Source of the DNA: Hyphomicrobiales bacterium
GTDB taxonomy: Bacteria; Pseudomonadota; Alphaproteobacteria; Rhizobiales; Rhizobiaceae
DNA length: 64,000 nucleotides
Direction: 5' to 3'
Assembly: GCA_900469625.1 (NCBI GenBank)
Contig: UBXV01000029.1
Span: forward strand, 1 to 64,000
Made by a program: the position numbers and the translations under genes. Below the pieces are notes generated by a model that did not search any database, was not told the DNA's origin, and worked only from the letters and a program-made list of their open reading frames with translations. Positions 18,713 to 28,229 of the stretch are shown one piece after another (the first letter of the stretch is position 1; each line of letters begins with the position of its first letter).

Positions 18713-19657
18713 TCACAACAGGCTTTCGAGTTCCGCAAGCTTGTCGTTGACCAGCCAGCCGTAATAATTTTCCTCCGGCCACTGGGTCTCACCGCCCTGG
18801 TTGCGCGCGGCAAGGGCTGCGGCGCGACGATCGGGATTGCCGATGTTGTAGAGCGTGGCGGTGACACCCGGATTGCCGGAAATGTCGACACCGGCGATCG
18901 ACTTGTAGACATCGATCGAATGGCGGATAGAGGCGGCCATGTAGGCGAGCGACACGTCCGGATCCATGATCGCCTCATAGACGCCGGCGGCGTTGGTCTC
19001 GTCGAGACGCTCGTAGCCCGAGGTCTTGGCGACAATGTCGGTCAGCATCAGGGCGGTCAGCGGATTGATCTGGCCAAGTCCGAAGGTCTGGCCGGCAAAG
19101 AACGGCTGGAAGAAGACGGCGCTGAAGCGATTGTTCGGGAAAGACTTGCCGCCGACGGACCTGCCGCGGAACTCACTGTCCCAGACCTGTTCGCGGCAAC
19201 TCCAGAGCGAATAGGAACTCTTCTTGCCGGTGCAGTCGGCAAATTGCGGACGGGCGACGAACTCGGCCACGGTCTCGCCGTCATAGCCGAACTGGAAGCT
19301 GTTGCCGGCATAGGCGGCGGCCTTGACGTAATAGGACTGCAGCCGGTCATAGGCGTCGACATTATAGGTGTGCTCGCCGACGATGGCGCCGATCATGTGG
19401 ATCGGCGCAATGCCATAGGCGCGCGACGTCGACTTGATCTTGCTCATCAGTTGCTTGTCATTGGCAAGCAGGTCGCGGACCTTTTCGAATTTGGCGTCGA
19501 AAGAGGTGCGGCCGGCCTTGGTGCGGCGGACGGATGCGCCCGGGATGCCGGGTTGTTCGACATTCCGGTTGCCCGGCGGAACAACATTGGCCGCCACGGT
19601 CTGTCCTGCAGTCAGGCAAAACGTGGCAATAGCGAGCATGCAGGCGGTAAATCGCAC
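18713..19657 (-). CDS. DUF1402 family secreted protein
   Basis: A 314-residue protein of the DUF1402 family, restricted mainly to Rhizobiales. I start at GTG 19657, which is preceded by AGGAAGA and begins a signal peptide (VRFTACMLAIATFCLTAG). The open frame continues further upstream but its extra part has no signal and runs through the hslU terminator. The body contains SRAYGIAPIHMIGAIVGEHTYN and FGLGQINPLTALML, which is reminiscent of lytic transglycosylase or lysozyme-like folds (catalytic Glu followed by GLGQI). A peptidoglycan-acting role is therefore a reasonable inference, not shown. Confidence 0.75.
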   Translation of the reverse strand: MRFTACMLAIATFCLTAGQTVAANVVPPGNRNVEQPGIPGASVRRTKAGRTSFDAKFEKVRDLLANDKQLMSKIKSTSRAYGIAPIHMIGAIVGEHTYNVDAYDRLQSYYVKAAAYAGNSFQFGYDGETVAEFVARPQFADCTGKKSSYSLWSCREQVWDSEFRGRSVGGKSFPNNRFSAVFFQPFFAGQTFGLGQINPLTALMLTDIVAKTSGYERLDETNAAGVYEAIMDPDVSLAYMAASIRHSIDVYKSIAGVDISGNPGVTATLYNIGNPDRRAAALAARNQGGETQWPEENYYGWLVNDKLAELESLL

Positions 19658-19767
19658 GATCTCTTCTTCCTGTGAACGGTGGAGACGCCTATCCGGCGGC
19701 GCGGCTCCTACGACAAGATCATGTCGGAATAATGCCTCCCGCCACAATCGATTGCTCGACCGTGTTA

Positions 19768-19805
19768 GAAAAAATGAAGGCGCCTGTCGAGAGACAGGCG
19801 CCTTT
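19768..19805. terminator. Strong bidirectional terminator after hslU
   Basis: A 12-base perfect stem (19777-19788 with 19793-19804, AAGGCGCCTGTC and its complement) has a GAGA loop. On the minus strand it is followed by a run of six T residues, suiting hslU. On the plus strand a shorter TTTCTTCTT follows. Confidence 0.85.
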
Positions 19806-19853
19806 CTTCTTCGGCGTTGCTTGGCGGCGAGGAGCTGAAGCCCCGTCCGCACG

Positions 19854-21158
19854 TCAAAGAATGTAGCGCGACAGATCCGTATTGGCGGCGAGATCGCCGA
19901 CATGCTTGCGCACATACTCGGCATCGATCGTGACGGCCTGGCCGGCACTGTCGGGCGCGGTGAACGAGATCTCGTCCAGCACCCGCTCCATCACCGTCTG
20001 CAGACGCCGGGCGCCGATGTTCTCGACGCTGGAGTTGAGCTGCACGGCAACATCGGCAAGCGCATCGATCGCATCGTCGGTGAAATCGAGCTTCACTTCC
20101 TCGGTTTCGAGCAGCGCCTTGTACTGGCGGATGAGGCTCGCCTCGGTCTCCGTCAGGATGCGGCGGAAGTCTTCCTTGGTCAGTGCGCGCAGCTCGACGC
20201 GGATCGGCAGGCGACCCTGAAGCTCGGGCAGAAGATCCGATGGCTTCGACACGTGGAACGCGCCCGAGGCGATGAAGAGAATGTGGTCGGTCTTGACCGG
20301 GCCATACTTCGTCGCAACCGTCGTGCCTTCAACCAGCGGCAACAGGTCCCGCTGCACGCCTTCGCGCGACACGCCGGCACCCATGCCGCCTTCGCGCGAC
20401 GCGATCTTGTCGATCTCGTCGAGGAAGACGATGCCGTCGTCCTCGACCGCCCTCACCGCCTCGCGCTGGATCTGCTCATTGTCGAGCAGCTTGTCGGACT
20501 CGTCGTTGACGAGCACGTCATAGGAAGCCTTGACCGTGGTCTTGACCTTCTTGGCGCGCGCGCCCATCGCCTTGCCGAACATTTCCGACAGGTTGAGCAC
20601 GCCAATATTGGCGCCCGGCATGCCGGGAATTTCGAAGCCGCCCGGCGCGCCGGTCTCGGCGACGTCGACCTCGATCTCCTTGTCGTCGAGCTCATTGGCG
20701 CGCAGCTTCTTGCGGAAACTGTCGCGCGTGGCCGGCGAGGCCGTTGCGCCAACCAGCGCGTCGAGCACGCGCTCTTCGGCATTCTGATGCGCCTTGGCCT
20801 TGACCTCGGCCCGGCGCTTTTCGCGCACCAGCCCAATGCCGACCTCGACCAGGTCACGGATGATCTGCTCGACGTCGCGACCGACATAGCCGACTTCGGT
20901 GAACTTGGTCGCCTCGACCTTGACGAAGGGGGCGCCGGCGAGCTTGGCCAGCCGGCGGGAGATTTCCGTCTTGCCGACGCCTGTCGGCCCGATCATCAGG
21001 ATGTTCTTCGGCATGACCTCGTCGCGCAGTTCGTCGCCGAGCTGCTGACGCCGCCAGCGGTTGCGCAGCGCGATAGCGACCGCACGCTTGGCGTCGTTCT
21101 GGCCGATGATGAAACGGTCGAGTTCCGACACGATTTCCCGGGGAGAAAAAGTACTCAT
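19854..21158 (-). CDS. hslU: ATP-dependent protease ATPase subunit HslU
   Basis: A 434-residue AAA+ unfoldase that feeds substrates to the HslV protease. It has Walker [15 protein letters not shown], the HslU I-domain, Walker [12 protein letters not shown], and sensor 2 region [15 protein letters not shown]. The C-terminus ends DLSRYIL, the tail that docks into HslV. Length matches the family (about 435-443). Its start overlaps the stop of the acetyltransferase gene in an ATGA, which separates it from hslV. Terminated by the strong hairpin downstream. Confidence 0.97.
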   Translation of the reverse strand: MSTFSPREIVSELDRFIIGQNDAKRAVAIALRNRWRRQQLGDELRDEVMPKNILMIGPTGVGKTEISRRLAKLAGAPFVKVEATKFTEVGYVGRDVEQIIRDLVEVGIGLVREKRRAEVKAKAHQNAEERVLDALVGATASPATRDSFRKKLRANELDDKEIEVDVAETGAPGGFEIPGMPGANIGVLNLSEMFGKAMGARAKKVKTTVKASYDVLVNDESDKLLDNEQIQREAVRAVEDDGIVFLDEIDKIASREGGMGAGVSREGVQRDLLPLVEGTTVATKYGPVKTDHILFIASGAFHVSKPSDLLPELQGRLPIRVELRALTKEDFRRILTETEASLIRQYKALLETEEVKLDFTDDAIDALADVAVQLNSSVENIGARRLQTVMERVLDEISFTAPDSAGQAVTIDAEYVRKHVGDLAANTDLSRYIL

Positions 21159-21676
21159 CTAGTCCTCTCAAACTCGGTCCGCGTCAGCTCCATCAAGAGC
21201 GTGCGGCCGGATGCATCTATCCATTCGCCAAAGGGCACGAAGCCCGCTTTCGCATAGGCCCGGACGGCCCGTCTGTTGCCGGCATCGGGGTCGATCACGA
21301 TCCGCGGCGCGCCAGCGGAAAAAAGCGTGTCCGCAAAGGCCCTGAGCGCCAGCGTCGCGACACCCTTGCCGGTCATCTCCGGCGGGCCGATGAAGATATC
21401 GACGCCGGGGACGTCGCCGGGCAGATCCTTCGCCCATGGCTCTTCGTCATAGTCCGATGGTGTCCAGGACTGGATGTAGCCCGCCGGCTCGCCGGCCAGG
21501 TGGAAGATGAAGCCATCCACCTCGCCCGTGGCGCAGCCATCGCGGATCAACGCGACTTCCTTGTCCGGATCACCCCACCATTGCCGCACATGCGGCTCGC
21601 TCAACCAGGCACGCAGCATCGGCAGGTGGCCATCGGCCACCCGTTCGAAGCTGACATGGGCCTGATCATTGGGCAT
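21155..21676 (-). CDS. GNAT family N-acetyltransferase, AAC(6')-like
   Basis: A 173-residue acetyltransferase of the aminoglycoside 6'-N-acetyltransferase-like branch: it has [12 protein letters not shown] near the start, [24 protein letters not shown] (acetyl-CoA loop) and [20 protein letters not shown] start at ATG 21676; the longer frame runs deep into hslV. It overlaps the hslV stop by 11 bases and the hslU start by 4, so the three genes form one tightly coupled unit. Whether it acts on a protein, an antibiotic or a metabolite is not known; the position suggests co-expression with heat-shock protease HslUV. Confidence 0.85.
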   Translation of the reverse strand: MPNDQAHVSFERVADGHLPMLRAWLSEPHVRQWWGDPDKEVALIRDGCATGEVDGFIFHLAGEPAGYIQSWTPSDYDEEPWAKDLPGDVPGVDIFIGPPEMTGKGVATLALRAFADTLFSAGAPRIVIDPDAGNRRAVRAYAKAGFVPFGEWIDASGRTLLMELTRTEFERTR

Positions 21677-22223
21677 CCAGCGTCTCCACCACGATATTGT
21701 GGTTGGTATAGACGCAGATGTCGCCGGCAATTTCGAGCGCCCGGCGGGCGACTTCCTCGGCCGACTTGTCGCTGTCCATCAGGGCGCGGGCCGCGGCAAA
21801 GGCATAGTTGCCGCCGGAGCCGATGGCGATCGTTCCATGTTCCGGCTCCAGCACGTCACCGTTGCCGGTGATCGCCAGCGTGATCGACTTGTCGGCGACC
21901 AGCATCATCGCCTCGAGATTGCGCAGATACTTGTTGGTGCGCCAGTCCTTGGCGAGCTCCACGGCCGCGCGCATCAGCTGGTCCGGGTACTGCTCGAGCT
22001 TGGCTTCGAGCCGCTCCAGAAGCGTGAAAGCATCGGCCGTTGCCCCGGCAAAGCCGGCAATCACGTCGCCCTTGGCGAGCCGCCTCACCTTGCGGGCATT
22101 GCTCTTCATCACCGTCTGGCCAAGGCTGACCTGGCCGTCGCCGGCCATTACCACCTTGCCGTCCTTGCGCACCGTGATGATGGTCGTCGCGTGCATCGTT
22201 CCGTAGGGATTGTGTTCACTCAT
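21666..22223 (-). CDS. hslV: ATP-dependent protease proteolytic subunit HslV
   Basis: A 185-residue N-terminal nucleophile hydrolase. The catalytic threonine is the first T of [18 protein letters not shown] at residue 13. A 12-residue propeptide ([12 protein letters not shown]) must therefore be removed, longer than the single Met of the E. coli enzyme but seen in other alpha-proteobacteria. [11 protein letters not shown] and the sodium/ATP-contact tail are present. It is first in the hslV-GNAT-hslU unit and divergent from hisB. Confidence 0.97.
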   Translation of the reverse strand: MSEHNPYGTMHATTIITVRKDGKVVMAGDGQVSLGQTVMKSNARKVRRLAKGDVIAGFAGATADAFTLLERLEAKLEQYPDQLMRAAVELAKDWRTNKYLRNLEAMMLVADKSITLAITGNGDVLEPEHGTIAIGSGGNYAFAAARALMDSDKSAEEVARRALEIAGDICVYTNHNIVVETLDAQ

Positions 22224-22446
22224 TGAAGATACCTGTCGGCCCCAGAACCAGGGGCGTTGGGGGCTCGAACGAGCCTGGTTGCTTGAAGCCTATGTAAGTG
22301 CCTCTTGCGCGATTGCAAATCCCGGTGGGCCATGCAGTTGACGGTAAATCAGGCCCATCGTCGAATCCGCCGAATCTCCGCCGCGGTTCTGGATATTTTC
22401 GCTCTCCCCTGATAAGGAGCGGCTCCAGCGCATTGAGGAGAGCCTG
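22224..22446. promoter_or_regulatory. Divergent promoter region between hslV and hisB
   Basis: This gap must hold both promoters. It contains a 14-base hairpin-like GGCTCG-AA-CGAGCC at about 22262-22275. I could not pick a convincing heat-shock (RpoH) promoter for hslV by eye. hisB has a clear GAGGAG ribosome-binding site. Confidence 0.5.
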
Positions 22447-23055
22447 ATGGCAGAAGCCACGTCCAGCCGCACCGCCCAAGTTTCGCGAAAGACGAATGAA
22501 ACGGCCGTGTCCGTATCCGTCAACATCGATGGAACCGGAACCTCGAAGATCGCGACGGGTGTCGGCTTCTTCGACCATATGCTGGACCAGCTTTCCCGAC
22601 ATTCGCTGATCGACATGGAGATCAAGACCGACGGCGACCTTCACGTCGACGATCACCACACGGTCGAAGACACGGGCATCGCCATCGGCCAGGCCATTGC
22701 CAAGGCGCTTGGCGACCGGCGCGGCATTACCCGCTACGCCTCGCTCGACCTTGCCATGGACGAAACGATGACGCGCGCGGCAGTCGACGTGTCCGGCCGC
22801 CCGTTCCTCGTCTGGAACGTCGCCTTCACCTCTCCGAAGATCGGCACGTTCGATACCGAACTGGTGCGCGAATTCTTTCAGGCGCTCGCCCAGAACGCCG
22901 GCATCACGTTGCACATCCAGAACATCTACGGCGCCAACAACCATCATATCGCCGAGACCTGCTTCAAGTCCGTCGCCCGCGTTCTTCGCACGGCAACCGA
23001 AATCGATCCGCGCCAGGCCGGCCGCGTCCCCTCGACCAAGGGTACGCTTGCCTGA
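22447..23055 (+). CDS. hisB: Imidazoleglycerol-phosphate dehydratase
   Basis: A 202-residue monofunctional HisB that dehydrates imidazole-glycerol phosphate to imidazole-acetol phosphate in histidine synthesis. The metal-binding histidine clusters are visible: [28 protein letters not shown] and [13 protein letters not shown]. There is no fused histidinol-phosphatase domain, as expected outside enterics. It heads the operon hisB-DUF2628-hisH-hisA-hisF-hisE-coaA. Confidence 0.97.
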   Translation: MAEATSSRTAQVSRKTNETAVSVSVNIDGTGTSKIATGVGFFDHMLDQLSRHSLIDMEIKTDGDLHVDDHHTVEDTGIAIGQAIAKALGDRRGITRYASLDLAMDETMTRAAVDVSGRPFLVWNVAFTSPKIGTFDTELVREFFQALAQNAGITLHIQNIYGANNHHIAETCFKSVARVLRTATEIDPRQAGRVPSTKGTLA

Positions 23056-23079
23056 GCGGTCATTATCTGGCTGATCACC

Positions 23080-23550
23080 ATGGCCTCTTACATGATCCTG
23101 ACCCCGCCGGGCGGCGGCGCCGACGACGAACGGGCACGCTTTGTCGCTGACAGCTTTTCCTGGGGCGCCTTTCTATTCCCTGCGCTCTGGCTTCTTGCCA
23201 GACGTATGTGGCTCTTCGGAATCGCAGTTGCTGTTTTGCAAATCCTGTTAATCTCTGCGTCGACGATGTCAGGCGGCCTGCTGCCGGCGCTTCTGTTGCA
23301 TCTGGCGCTTGCCCTTTTGGTTGCACTCGAAGGCCCCATGTTCATCGTTCGCCGGCTCATTGCCCGCGACTGGACGCTGCGCGCCATCGTGCCGGCGCGT
23401 GATCTCGAGACTGCCGAGGAAATCTATTTCGCGAACGTGCCCTCAACCGACCGGACGGCCATTGTCCGGCCGGTTGTCGACTGGCCGAGGCAGACGGCGA
23501 CAAATTCCGGCCCAGGCCTTGGGCTTTTTGAATCCTACGGAGAACGCTGA
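23080..23550 (+). CDS. DUF2628 membrane protein inside the his operon
   Basis: A 156-residue protein of the DUF2628 family. The N-terminal two thirds carry two or three hydrophobic segments ([39 protein letters not shown]). A soluble tail follows. Its stop overlaps the hisH start by one base (TGATG), so it is translated with the histidine genes. The same placement between hisB and hisH is common in Rhizobiales, but I know of no demonstrated role in histidine synthesis. Confidence 0.8.
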   Translation: MASYMILTPPGGGADDERARFVADSFSWGAFLFPALWLLARRMWLFGIAVAVLQILLISASTMSGGLLPALLLHLALALLVALEGPMFIVRRLIARDWTLRAIVPARDLETAEEIYFANVPSTDRTAIVRPVVDWPRQTATNSGPGLGLFESYGER

Positions 23551-24200
23551 TGCGCGTCGCCATTATCGATTATGGATCGGGCAACCTGCGCTCGGCAACG
23601 AAGGCCTTCGAACGGGCGGCGCGGGAAGCCGGCATCGACGCCGAGATCGACCTGACCGACAGGCCCGAACGGGTGGCGACCGCCGATCGCGTCGTGCTGC
23701 CGGGCGTCGGCGCCTATGCCGATTGTCGCCGCGGCCTTGCCGCGGTCGATGGCATGGAGCAGGCGCTGACCGAAGTCGTCGAAGCGGCCGGTCGTCCCTT
23801 TCTCGGCATCTGCGTTGGCATGCAGCTGATGTCGTCGCGCGGGCTCGAAAAGACCACGACCCATGGCTTCGGCTGGATCCCCGGCGATGTCGTCGAGATG
23901 AAGCCGGTCGATCCGTCGCTGAAGATCCCCCAGATCGGCTGGAATACACTCAGGCTAAACCGCGTACATCCACTGTTTGACGGCATCCGCACCGGCGAGG
24001 ACGGCCTGCACGCCTATTTCGTGCACTCCTACCATCTGGCCGCGGAAAATGCCGGCGATGTCGTCGCCGAGGCGGACTATGGCGGTGCAGTCACCGCCTT
24101 CGTCGCCAATGGCAACAAGGCCGGCTCGCAGTTCCATCCGGAAAAGAGCCAGGCGCTCGGCCTTACCCTCATTTCGAATTTCCTGCGCTGGAAGCCGTAA
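23550..24200 (+). CDS. hisH: Imidazole glycerol phosphate synthase glutaminase subunit
   Basis: A 216-residue class I glutamine amidotransferase that supplies ammonia to HisF. The catalytic cysteine lies in [11 protein letters not shown], and the His-Glu pair is in SQFHPEKSQ. Starts with [15 protein letters not shown]. It overlaps DUF2628 by one base and precedes hisA by 31 bases. Confidence 0.97.
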   Translation: MRVAIIDYGSGNLRSATKAFERAAREAGIDAEIDLTDRPERVATADRVVLPGVGAYADCRRGLAAVDGMEQALTEVVEAAGRPFLGICVGMQLMSSRGLEKTTTHGFGWIPGDVVEMKPVDPSLKIPQIGWNTLRLNRVHPLFDGIRTGEDGLHAYFVHSYHLAAENAGDVVAEADYGGAVTAFVANGNKAGSQFHPEKSQALGLTLISNFLRWKP

Positions 24201-24231
24201 CGGCACCAGCGATCTCTGATCGGACAGATAC

Positions 24232-24969
24232 ATGATCCTTTTCCCCGCTATCGACCTGAAAGACGGGCAATGCGTGCGCCTGAAGCTCGGCGACATGGAG
24301 CAGGCGACGGTCTACAACCCGGATCCCGGCGCCCAGGCGCGCGCCTTCGAGGAGCAGGGTTTCGAGTGGCTGCACGTGGTCGATCTCAACGGCGCCTTTG
24401 CCGGCGAGACCGTCAACGGTGCCGCTGTCGACGCGATCCTGAAGTCGACCAAAAACCCGGTGCAGCTCGGCGGCGGCATCCGCACGCTCGATCACATCGA
24501 GAACTGGTTGTCGCGCGGGCTTGCCCGCGTAATCCTCGGCACCGTCGCGGTCCGTGATCCCGCACTGGTGATCGAGGCGTGCCGGAAATTTCCGGGCAAG
24601 GTGGCGGTCGGCATCGACGCCAAGGGCGGCAAGGTTGCCGTCGAGGGCTGGGCGGAAGCCTCGGAACTCGGCGTGATCGAGCTTGCCAAGAAGTTCGAGG
24701 GCGCCGGCGTCTCCGCGATCATCTACACCGACATCGATCGCGACGGCATTCTGACCGGCATCAACTGGCCGTCGACGCTCGAACTCGCCGATGCCGTATC
24801 CATCCCGGTGATCGCGTCCGGCGGCCTCGCCTCGATGGACGATATCCGGCGCATGATCGCGCCGGATGCGGCCAAACTCGAAGGCGCGATCTCCGGCCGC
24901 GCGCTCTATGACGGCCGCATCGACCCGCAGGAAGCCCTGGCGCTGATCCGCGCTACGAGAAAGGCATGA
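24232..24969 (+). CDS. hisA: Phosphoribosylformimino-5-aminoimidazole carboxamide ribotide isomerase
   Basis: A 245-residue TIM barrel that isomerises ProFAR to PRFAR in histidine synthesis. It shows the two half-barrel repeat motifs: [12 protein letters not shown] with [14 protein letters not shown], and [12 protein letters not shown] with [12 protein letters not shown]. It sits four bases before hisF. Confidence 0.97.
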   Translation: MILFPAIDLKDGQCVRLKLGDMEQATVYNPDPGAQARAFEEQGFEWLHVVDLNGAFAGETVNGAAVDAILKSTKNPVQLGGGIRTLDHIENWLSRGLARVILGTVAVRDPALVIEACRKFPGKVAVGIDAKGGKVAVEGWAEASELGVIELAKKFEGAGVSAIIYTDIDRDGILTGINWPSTLELADAVSIPVIASGGLASMDDIRRMIAPDAAKLEGAISGRALYDGRIDPQEALALIRATRKA

Positions 24970-24973
24970 GCCG

Positions 24974-25750
24974 ATGACCCTCAAAGCCCGTGTTATTCCC
25001 TGCCTCGACGTCAAGGACGGCCGCGTGGTCAAGGGCGTCAACTTCGTCGACCTGATCGACGCGGGTGACCCGGTGGAAGCCGCCCGCGCCTATGACGCGG
25101 CCGGCGCCGACGAGCTCTGTTTCCTCGACATCACCGCATCCTCCGACAATCGCGAGACGATTTTCGACGTCATCGCCCGCACGGCCGAACAATGTTTCAT
25201 GCCGCTCACCGTCGGCGGCGGCGTTCGCCAGGTGGCGGATATCCGCAAGCTGCTGCTCGCGGGCGCCGACAAGGTCTCGATCAACACGGCCGCAGTGAAA
25301 AACCCTGATTTCGTCGCCGAAGCCGCCGACAAGTTCGGCAACCAGTGCATCGTCGTTGCGATCGATGCAAAGAAGGTTTCGAAGGACGGCGAAGAGAACC
25401 GCTGGGAGATCTTCACCCATGGCGGCCGCCAGACCACCGGCATCGACGCGGTCGATTTTGCCCGCCGCGTCGTCGATCTCGGCGCCGGCGAAATCCTCCT
25501 GACCTCGATGGACCGCGACGGAACCAAGAGTGGCTACGACATCGCGCTCACCCGGGCGGTTGCCGATGCGGTGCGCGCCCCCGTTATCGCGTCCGGCGGC
25601 GTCGGCACGCTCGACCACATGGTCGCCGGCATCCGTGACGGCCATGCTACGGCGGTTCTGGCCGCCTCGATCTTCCACTTCGGCACCTATAGCATTGGCG
25701 AAACCAAGCGCTATATGGCCGAACATGGCATCGCCATGCGTCTCGATTGA
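24974..25750 (+). CDS. hisF: Imidazole glycerol phosphate synthase cyclase subunit
   Basis: A 258-residue TIM barrel that, with HisH, converts PRFAR to imidazole-glycerol phosphate and AICAR. Conserved catalytic aspartates are in [17 protein letters not shown] and [13 protein letters not shown]. Phosphate-binding loops VGGGVRQ and [11 protein letters not shown] are present. Confidence 0.97.
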   Translation: MTLKARVIPCLDVKDGRVVKGVNFVDLIDAGDPVEAARAYDAAGADELCFLDITASSDNRETIFDVIARTAEQCFMPLTVGGGVRQVADIRKLLLAGADKVSINTAAVKNPDFVAEAADKFGNQCIVVAIDAKKVSKDGEENRWEIFTHGGRQTTGIDAVDFARRVVDLGAGEILLTSMDRDGTKSGYDIALTRAVADAVRAPVIASGGVGTLDHMVAGIRDGHATAVLAASIFHFGTYSIGETKRYMAEHGIAMRLD

Positions 25751-25767
25751 GTTTTCAGGGTTTCGTT

Positions 25768-26091
25768 ATGAGTGATTTTTCCCTTTCCGACCTCGAGACC
25801 ATCGTCGCCGAACGCGCCAAGGCCTCTCCGGACGAATCCTGGACGGCGAAGCTGGTGGCACACGGCCAGCAGAAGGCGGCCAAGAAGCTGGGCGAGGAAG
25901 CGGTCGAAACCGTGATCGCGGCGATCGGCAACGACCGCCAAAATCTCGTCGCTGAAAGCGCCGATCTCATCTATCATCTGATGGTCGTATTGAAAATTGC
26001 AGACATTCCGTTGCAGGATGTTCTCGACGAACTTGCACGGCGGACAAGCCAATCCGGTCTGCAGGAAAAGGCTAATCGGCAGGATTCATGA
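25768..26091 (+). CDS. hisE: Phosphoribosyl-ATP pyrophosphatase
   Basis: A 107-residue MazG-like all-alpha hydrolase for the second step of histidine synthesis. It has the metal-binding motif [12 protein letters not shown] and [16 protein letters not shown] 25768 gives the normal family length; the TTG at 25747 overlaps hisF and is rejected. Its stop overlaps the coaA start (ATGA). There is no fused HisI domain, and hisI, hisG and hisD are not in this window. Confidence 0.95.
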   Translation: MSDFSLSDLETIVAERAKASPDESWTAKLVAHGQQKAAKKLGEEAVETVIAAIGNDRQNLVAESADLIYHLMVVLKIADIPLQDVLDELARRTSQSGLQEKANRQDS

Positions 26092-27080
26092 CCCTAGCTG
26101 CGCACGACATCGAAGCGGCCGACCTCCCCGACGATCCACAGAAGCGGGACACATCGCCCTATCATTTCTTCACCGCTGAGGAATGGTCGCGGTTTCGCGC
26201 CGACACGCCGATGACGCTGACGGCGGACGAAGTCCAGCGGCTTCGCTCCCTGAACGACCCGGTCGATCTGGGCGAAGTCCGGCAGATCTATCTGTCGCTG
26301 TCGCGCCTCTTGTCGACCCACGTGGAATCGTCGCAGATGCTGTTCGAGCAGCGCAAGCGCTTCCTCAGCATGTCCGAGACAAAGACGCCCTTCGTGATCG
26401 GCATTGCCGGGTCGGTTGCGGTCGGCAAGTCGACGACGGCTCGTATCCTCGCGCAGCTTCTGTCGCGCTGGCCCTCGAGCCCGAAGGTCGATCTCGTGAC
26501 GACCGACGGCTTCCTCTATCCGAACGCCGTTCTCCAACGCGAGAACATGATGGACCGCAAGGGCTTTCCGGAGAGCTACGATGTCGGCGCGCTGCTGCGC
26601 TTCCTGTCGGCGATCAAGGCTGGCCAGCCGAATGTCAGGGCGCCGAGCTACTCGCACATGACCTATGACGTGCTGCCGGATCAGTACACGGTCATCGACC
26701 GCCCGGACATCCTGATCTTCGAGGGCATCAACGTCCTGCAGTCACGCAATCTGCCGGCCGATGGCAAGATCGTGCCGATGGTGTCGGACTTCTTCGACTT
26801 CTCGATCTATATCGACGCCGAGGAAAGCCTGATCCACAGCTGGTACGTCAACCGCTTCATGCGGCTCAGGGAAACGGCCTTCAAGAACCCGGAATCCTAC
26901 TTCCACCGCTACGCGACGATCAGCGAGGATGCGGCGCGAGCAATTGCCGAAGGGCTCTGGCACAACATCAACCTGAAGAACCTGCACCAGAACATCTTGC
27001 CGACGCGGCCGCGCGCCGACCTGATCCTGCAGAAGGGCCCCAACCACCTCACCGAGAAGGTGGCGCTGCGCAAGCTCTAG
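26088..27080 (+). CDS. coaA: Type I pantothenate kinase
   Basis: A 330-residue enzyme that phosphorylates pantothenate, the first step of coenzyme A synthesis. It has the P-loop [40 protein letters not shown] and the lid region FVNR-like [13 protein letters not shown]. It is the last gene of the his operon and overlaps hisE by four bases. The hisE-coaA coupling is common in Rhizobiales. It is convergent with alkB. Confidence 0.96.
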   Translation: MTLAAHDIEAADLPDDPQKRDTSPYHFFTAEEWSRFRADTPMTLTADEVQRLRSLNDPVDLGEVRQIYLSLSRLLSTHVESSQMLFEQRKRFLSMSETKTPFVIGIAGSVAVGKSTTARILAQLLSRWPSSPKVDLVTTDGFLYPNAVLQRENMMDRKGFPESYDVGALLRFLSAIKAGQPNVRAPSYSHMTYDVLPDQYTVIDRPDILIFEGINVLQSRNLPADGKIVPMVSDFFDFSIYIDAEESLIHSWYVNRFMRLRETAFKNPESYFHRYATISEDAARAIAEGLWHNINLKNLHQNILPTRPRADLILQKGPNHLTEKVALRKL

Positions 27081-27160
27081 GGCGCCCTCGCCCGCGCGTA
27101 TGACAGTGGCATCGCAAAGCGCTGCTCCGCCAGACGCAGTGCCATTCCGCCTGACAGGTT

Positions 27161-27772
27161 TCAGGGATTGACCCGACGCAGCGTCAGATTGAGCCGGCCG
27201 CCATTCTTCAGCAATGTCGACGTATCCGGATAGATCCGGTCGACGCCGTGATAGGCCAGGCGTCCCTCGCCGCCGAGCACGACGATATCGCCGCTGTCGA
27301 GCCGGAAGGACATGGTCTGCCCGCTGCGCTGACTGCCGCCGACCCGAAACAGGCAACTGTCGCCAAGCGAAATCGAAACGACAGACGTTTCCAGATCGCG
27401 CTCGTCCCGGTCCTGGTGCAGGCCCATGCGCGCCTCTGCGGAATAGAAATTCACCAGGCAGGCTTCCGGCCGCTTGTTGGTGGCCGCAACCGCATCCCAA
27501 ATCTCAAGCAGAATGTCGGGCATCGGTGGCCACGGCCGTCCCGTTGCGGGGTGCTGCGGCTGATAGCGATAGCCCTTGTCGCGATCGGTCACCCAGCCGA
27601 GCGCACCGCAATTGGTCATGCGCACCGACATCGGCTTGCCGGTCTTCGGCATCTCCGGCACGAAGAGCGGCGCCTCGGAAACCACGCCGCGGATGGCTTC
27701 CACGATCGCTTCCTGCCGGGCGCGGTCGAGAGAGCCGGGAATGTGCTTTATGCCCTTGGGGAGAACCTGCAT
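27161..27772 (-). CDS. alkB: AlkB-family alpha-ketoglutarate-dependent dioxygenase
   Basis: A 203-residue Fe(II)/2-oxoglutarate dioxygenase that removes alkyl groups from 1-methyladenine and 3-methylcytosine in DNA or RNA. The iron ligands are visible in GLHQDRDE (His and Asp) and AYHGVDRI (His). The 2-oxoglutarate arginines are in GGRLNLTLRRVN. I start at ATG 27772; upstream in-frame codons overlap the preceding gene. It is the last gene of a minus-strand run after the LysM protein and a secreted hypothetical. No Ada protein is near. Confidence 0.92.
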   Translation of the reverse strand: MQVLPKGIKHIPGSLDRARQEAIVEAIRGVVSEAPLFVPEMPKTGKPMSVRMTNCGALGWVTDRDKGYRYQPQHPATGRPWPPMPDILLEIWDAVAATNKRPEACLVNFYSAEARMGLHQDRDERDLETSVVSISLGDSCLFRVGGSQRSGQTMSFRLDSGDIVVLGGEGRLAYHGVDRIYPDTSTLLKNGGRLNLTLRRVNP

Positions 27773-27782
27773 GAGGTTACCC

Positions 27783-28229
27783 TCACTCCAGCCCGAGTAA
27801 TCTGGCCGGGACGCCGTAGCGCTCGGACCAACCGGCATAGGCAACATCCGTGGGGCCGACGACGTGGTCGACGAGATTCCATCGGCCGCCCTGGAAGCTC
27901 ACGAGCGCGAACACCGTCGAGCCGTCCATCATGTCCGCATCGTCGCGAAAGCCGGTCTGCGCGAGGTCAATCGCGCCGCCGCCGGGCCGCTGCGGCTCGA
28001 CCTGGACGAAGGCCCAGTTTGGCGTCGCCCGCATCGTCGTGACGACGAACTCCACCGAGCCGCGCATTTCCGCCTCGACGGCGGGCCGCAAGGCATCGAG
28101 GATCGCTGCGCGCTCCGAACTGCCCTTAGCCGGCTCACGCAAGGTTTGCGCCGCACCGGAAGAGGCAAGTCCCAGACTTGCCATCACCAGAACGGCGCTT
28201 GAAAATACCCGCATCGACAAGGCTGTCAC
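27783..28229 (-). CDS. Small secreted hypothetical protein
   Basis: A 148-residue protein with a Sec signal peptide (MRVFSSAVLVMASLGLASSG, cleaved near GAAQ) and a mature domain of about 120 residues that includes TPNWAFVQVEP and WNLVDHVVGPTDVAY. I do not recognise the family with confidence. The GTG at 28229 overlaps the stop of the LysM gene (GTGA); ATG at 28214 is the alternative start. It ends 10 bases before alkB. Confidence 0.7.
   Translation of the reverse strand: MTALSMRVFSSAVLVMASLGLASSGAAQTLREPAKGSSERAAILDALRPAVEAEMRGSVEFVVTTMRATPNWAFVQVEPQRPGGGAIDLAQTGFRDDADMMDGSTVFALVSFQGGRWNLVDHVVGPTDVAYAGWSERYGVPARLLGLE

Noticed and set aside
22255-22300. tRNA-like T-arm near GGCTCGAACGAGCC
   Set aside because: No acceptor stem, anticodon arm or CCA around it; it is only a short inverted repeat in the hslV/hisB promoter region.
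22216-22947. 243-codon minus-strand frame covering the hslV promoter and hisB
   Set aside because: Overlaps a well-supported hisB gene and has shadow-like composition.
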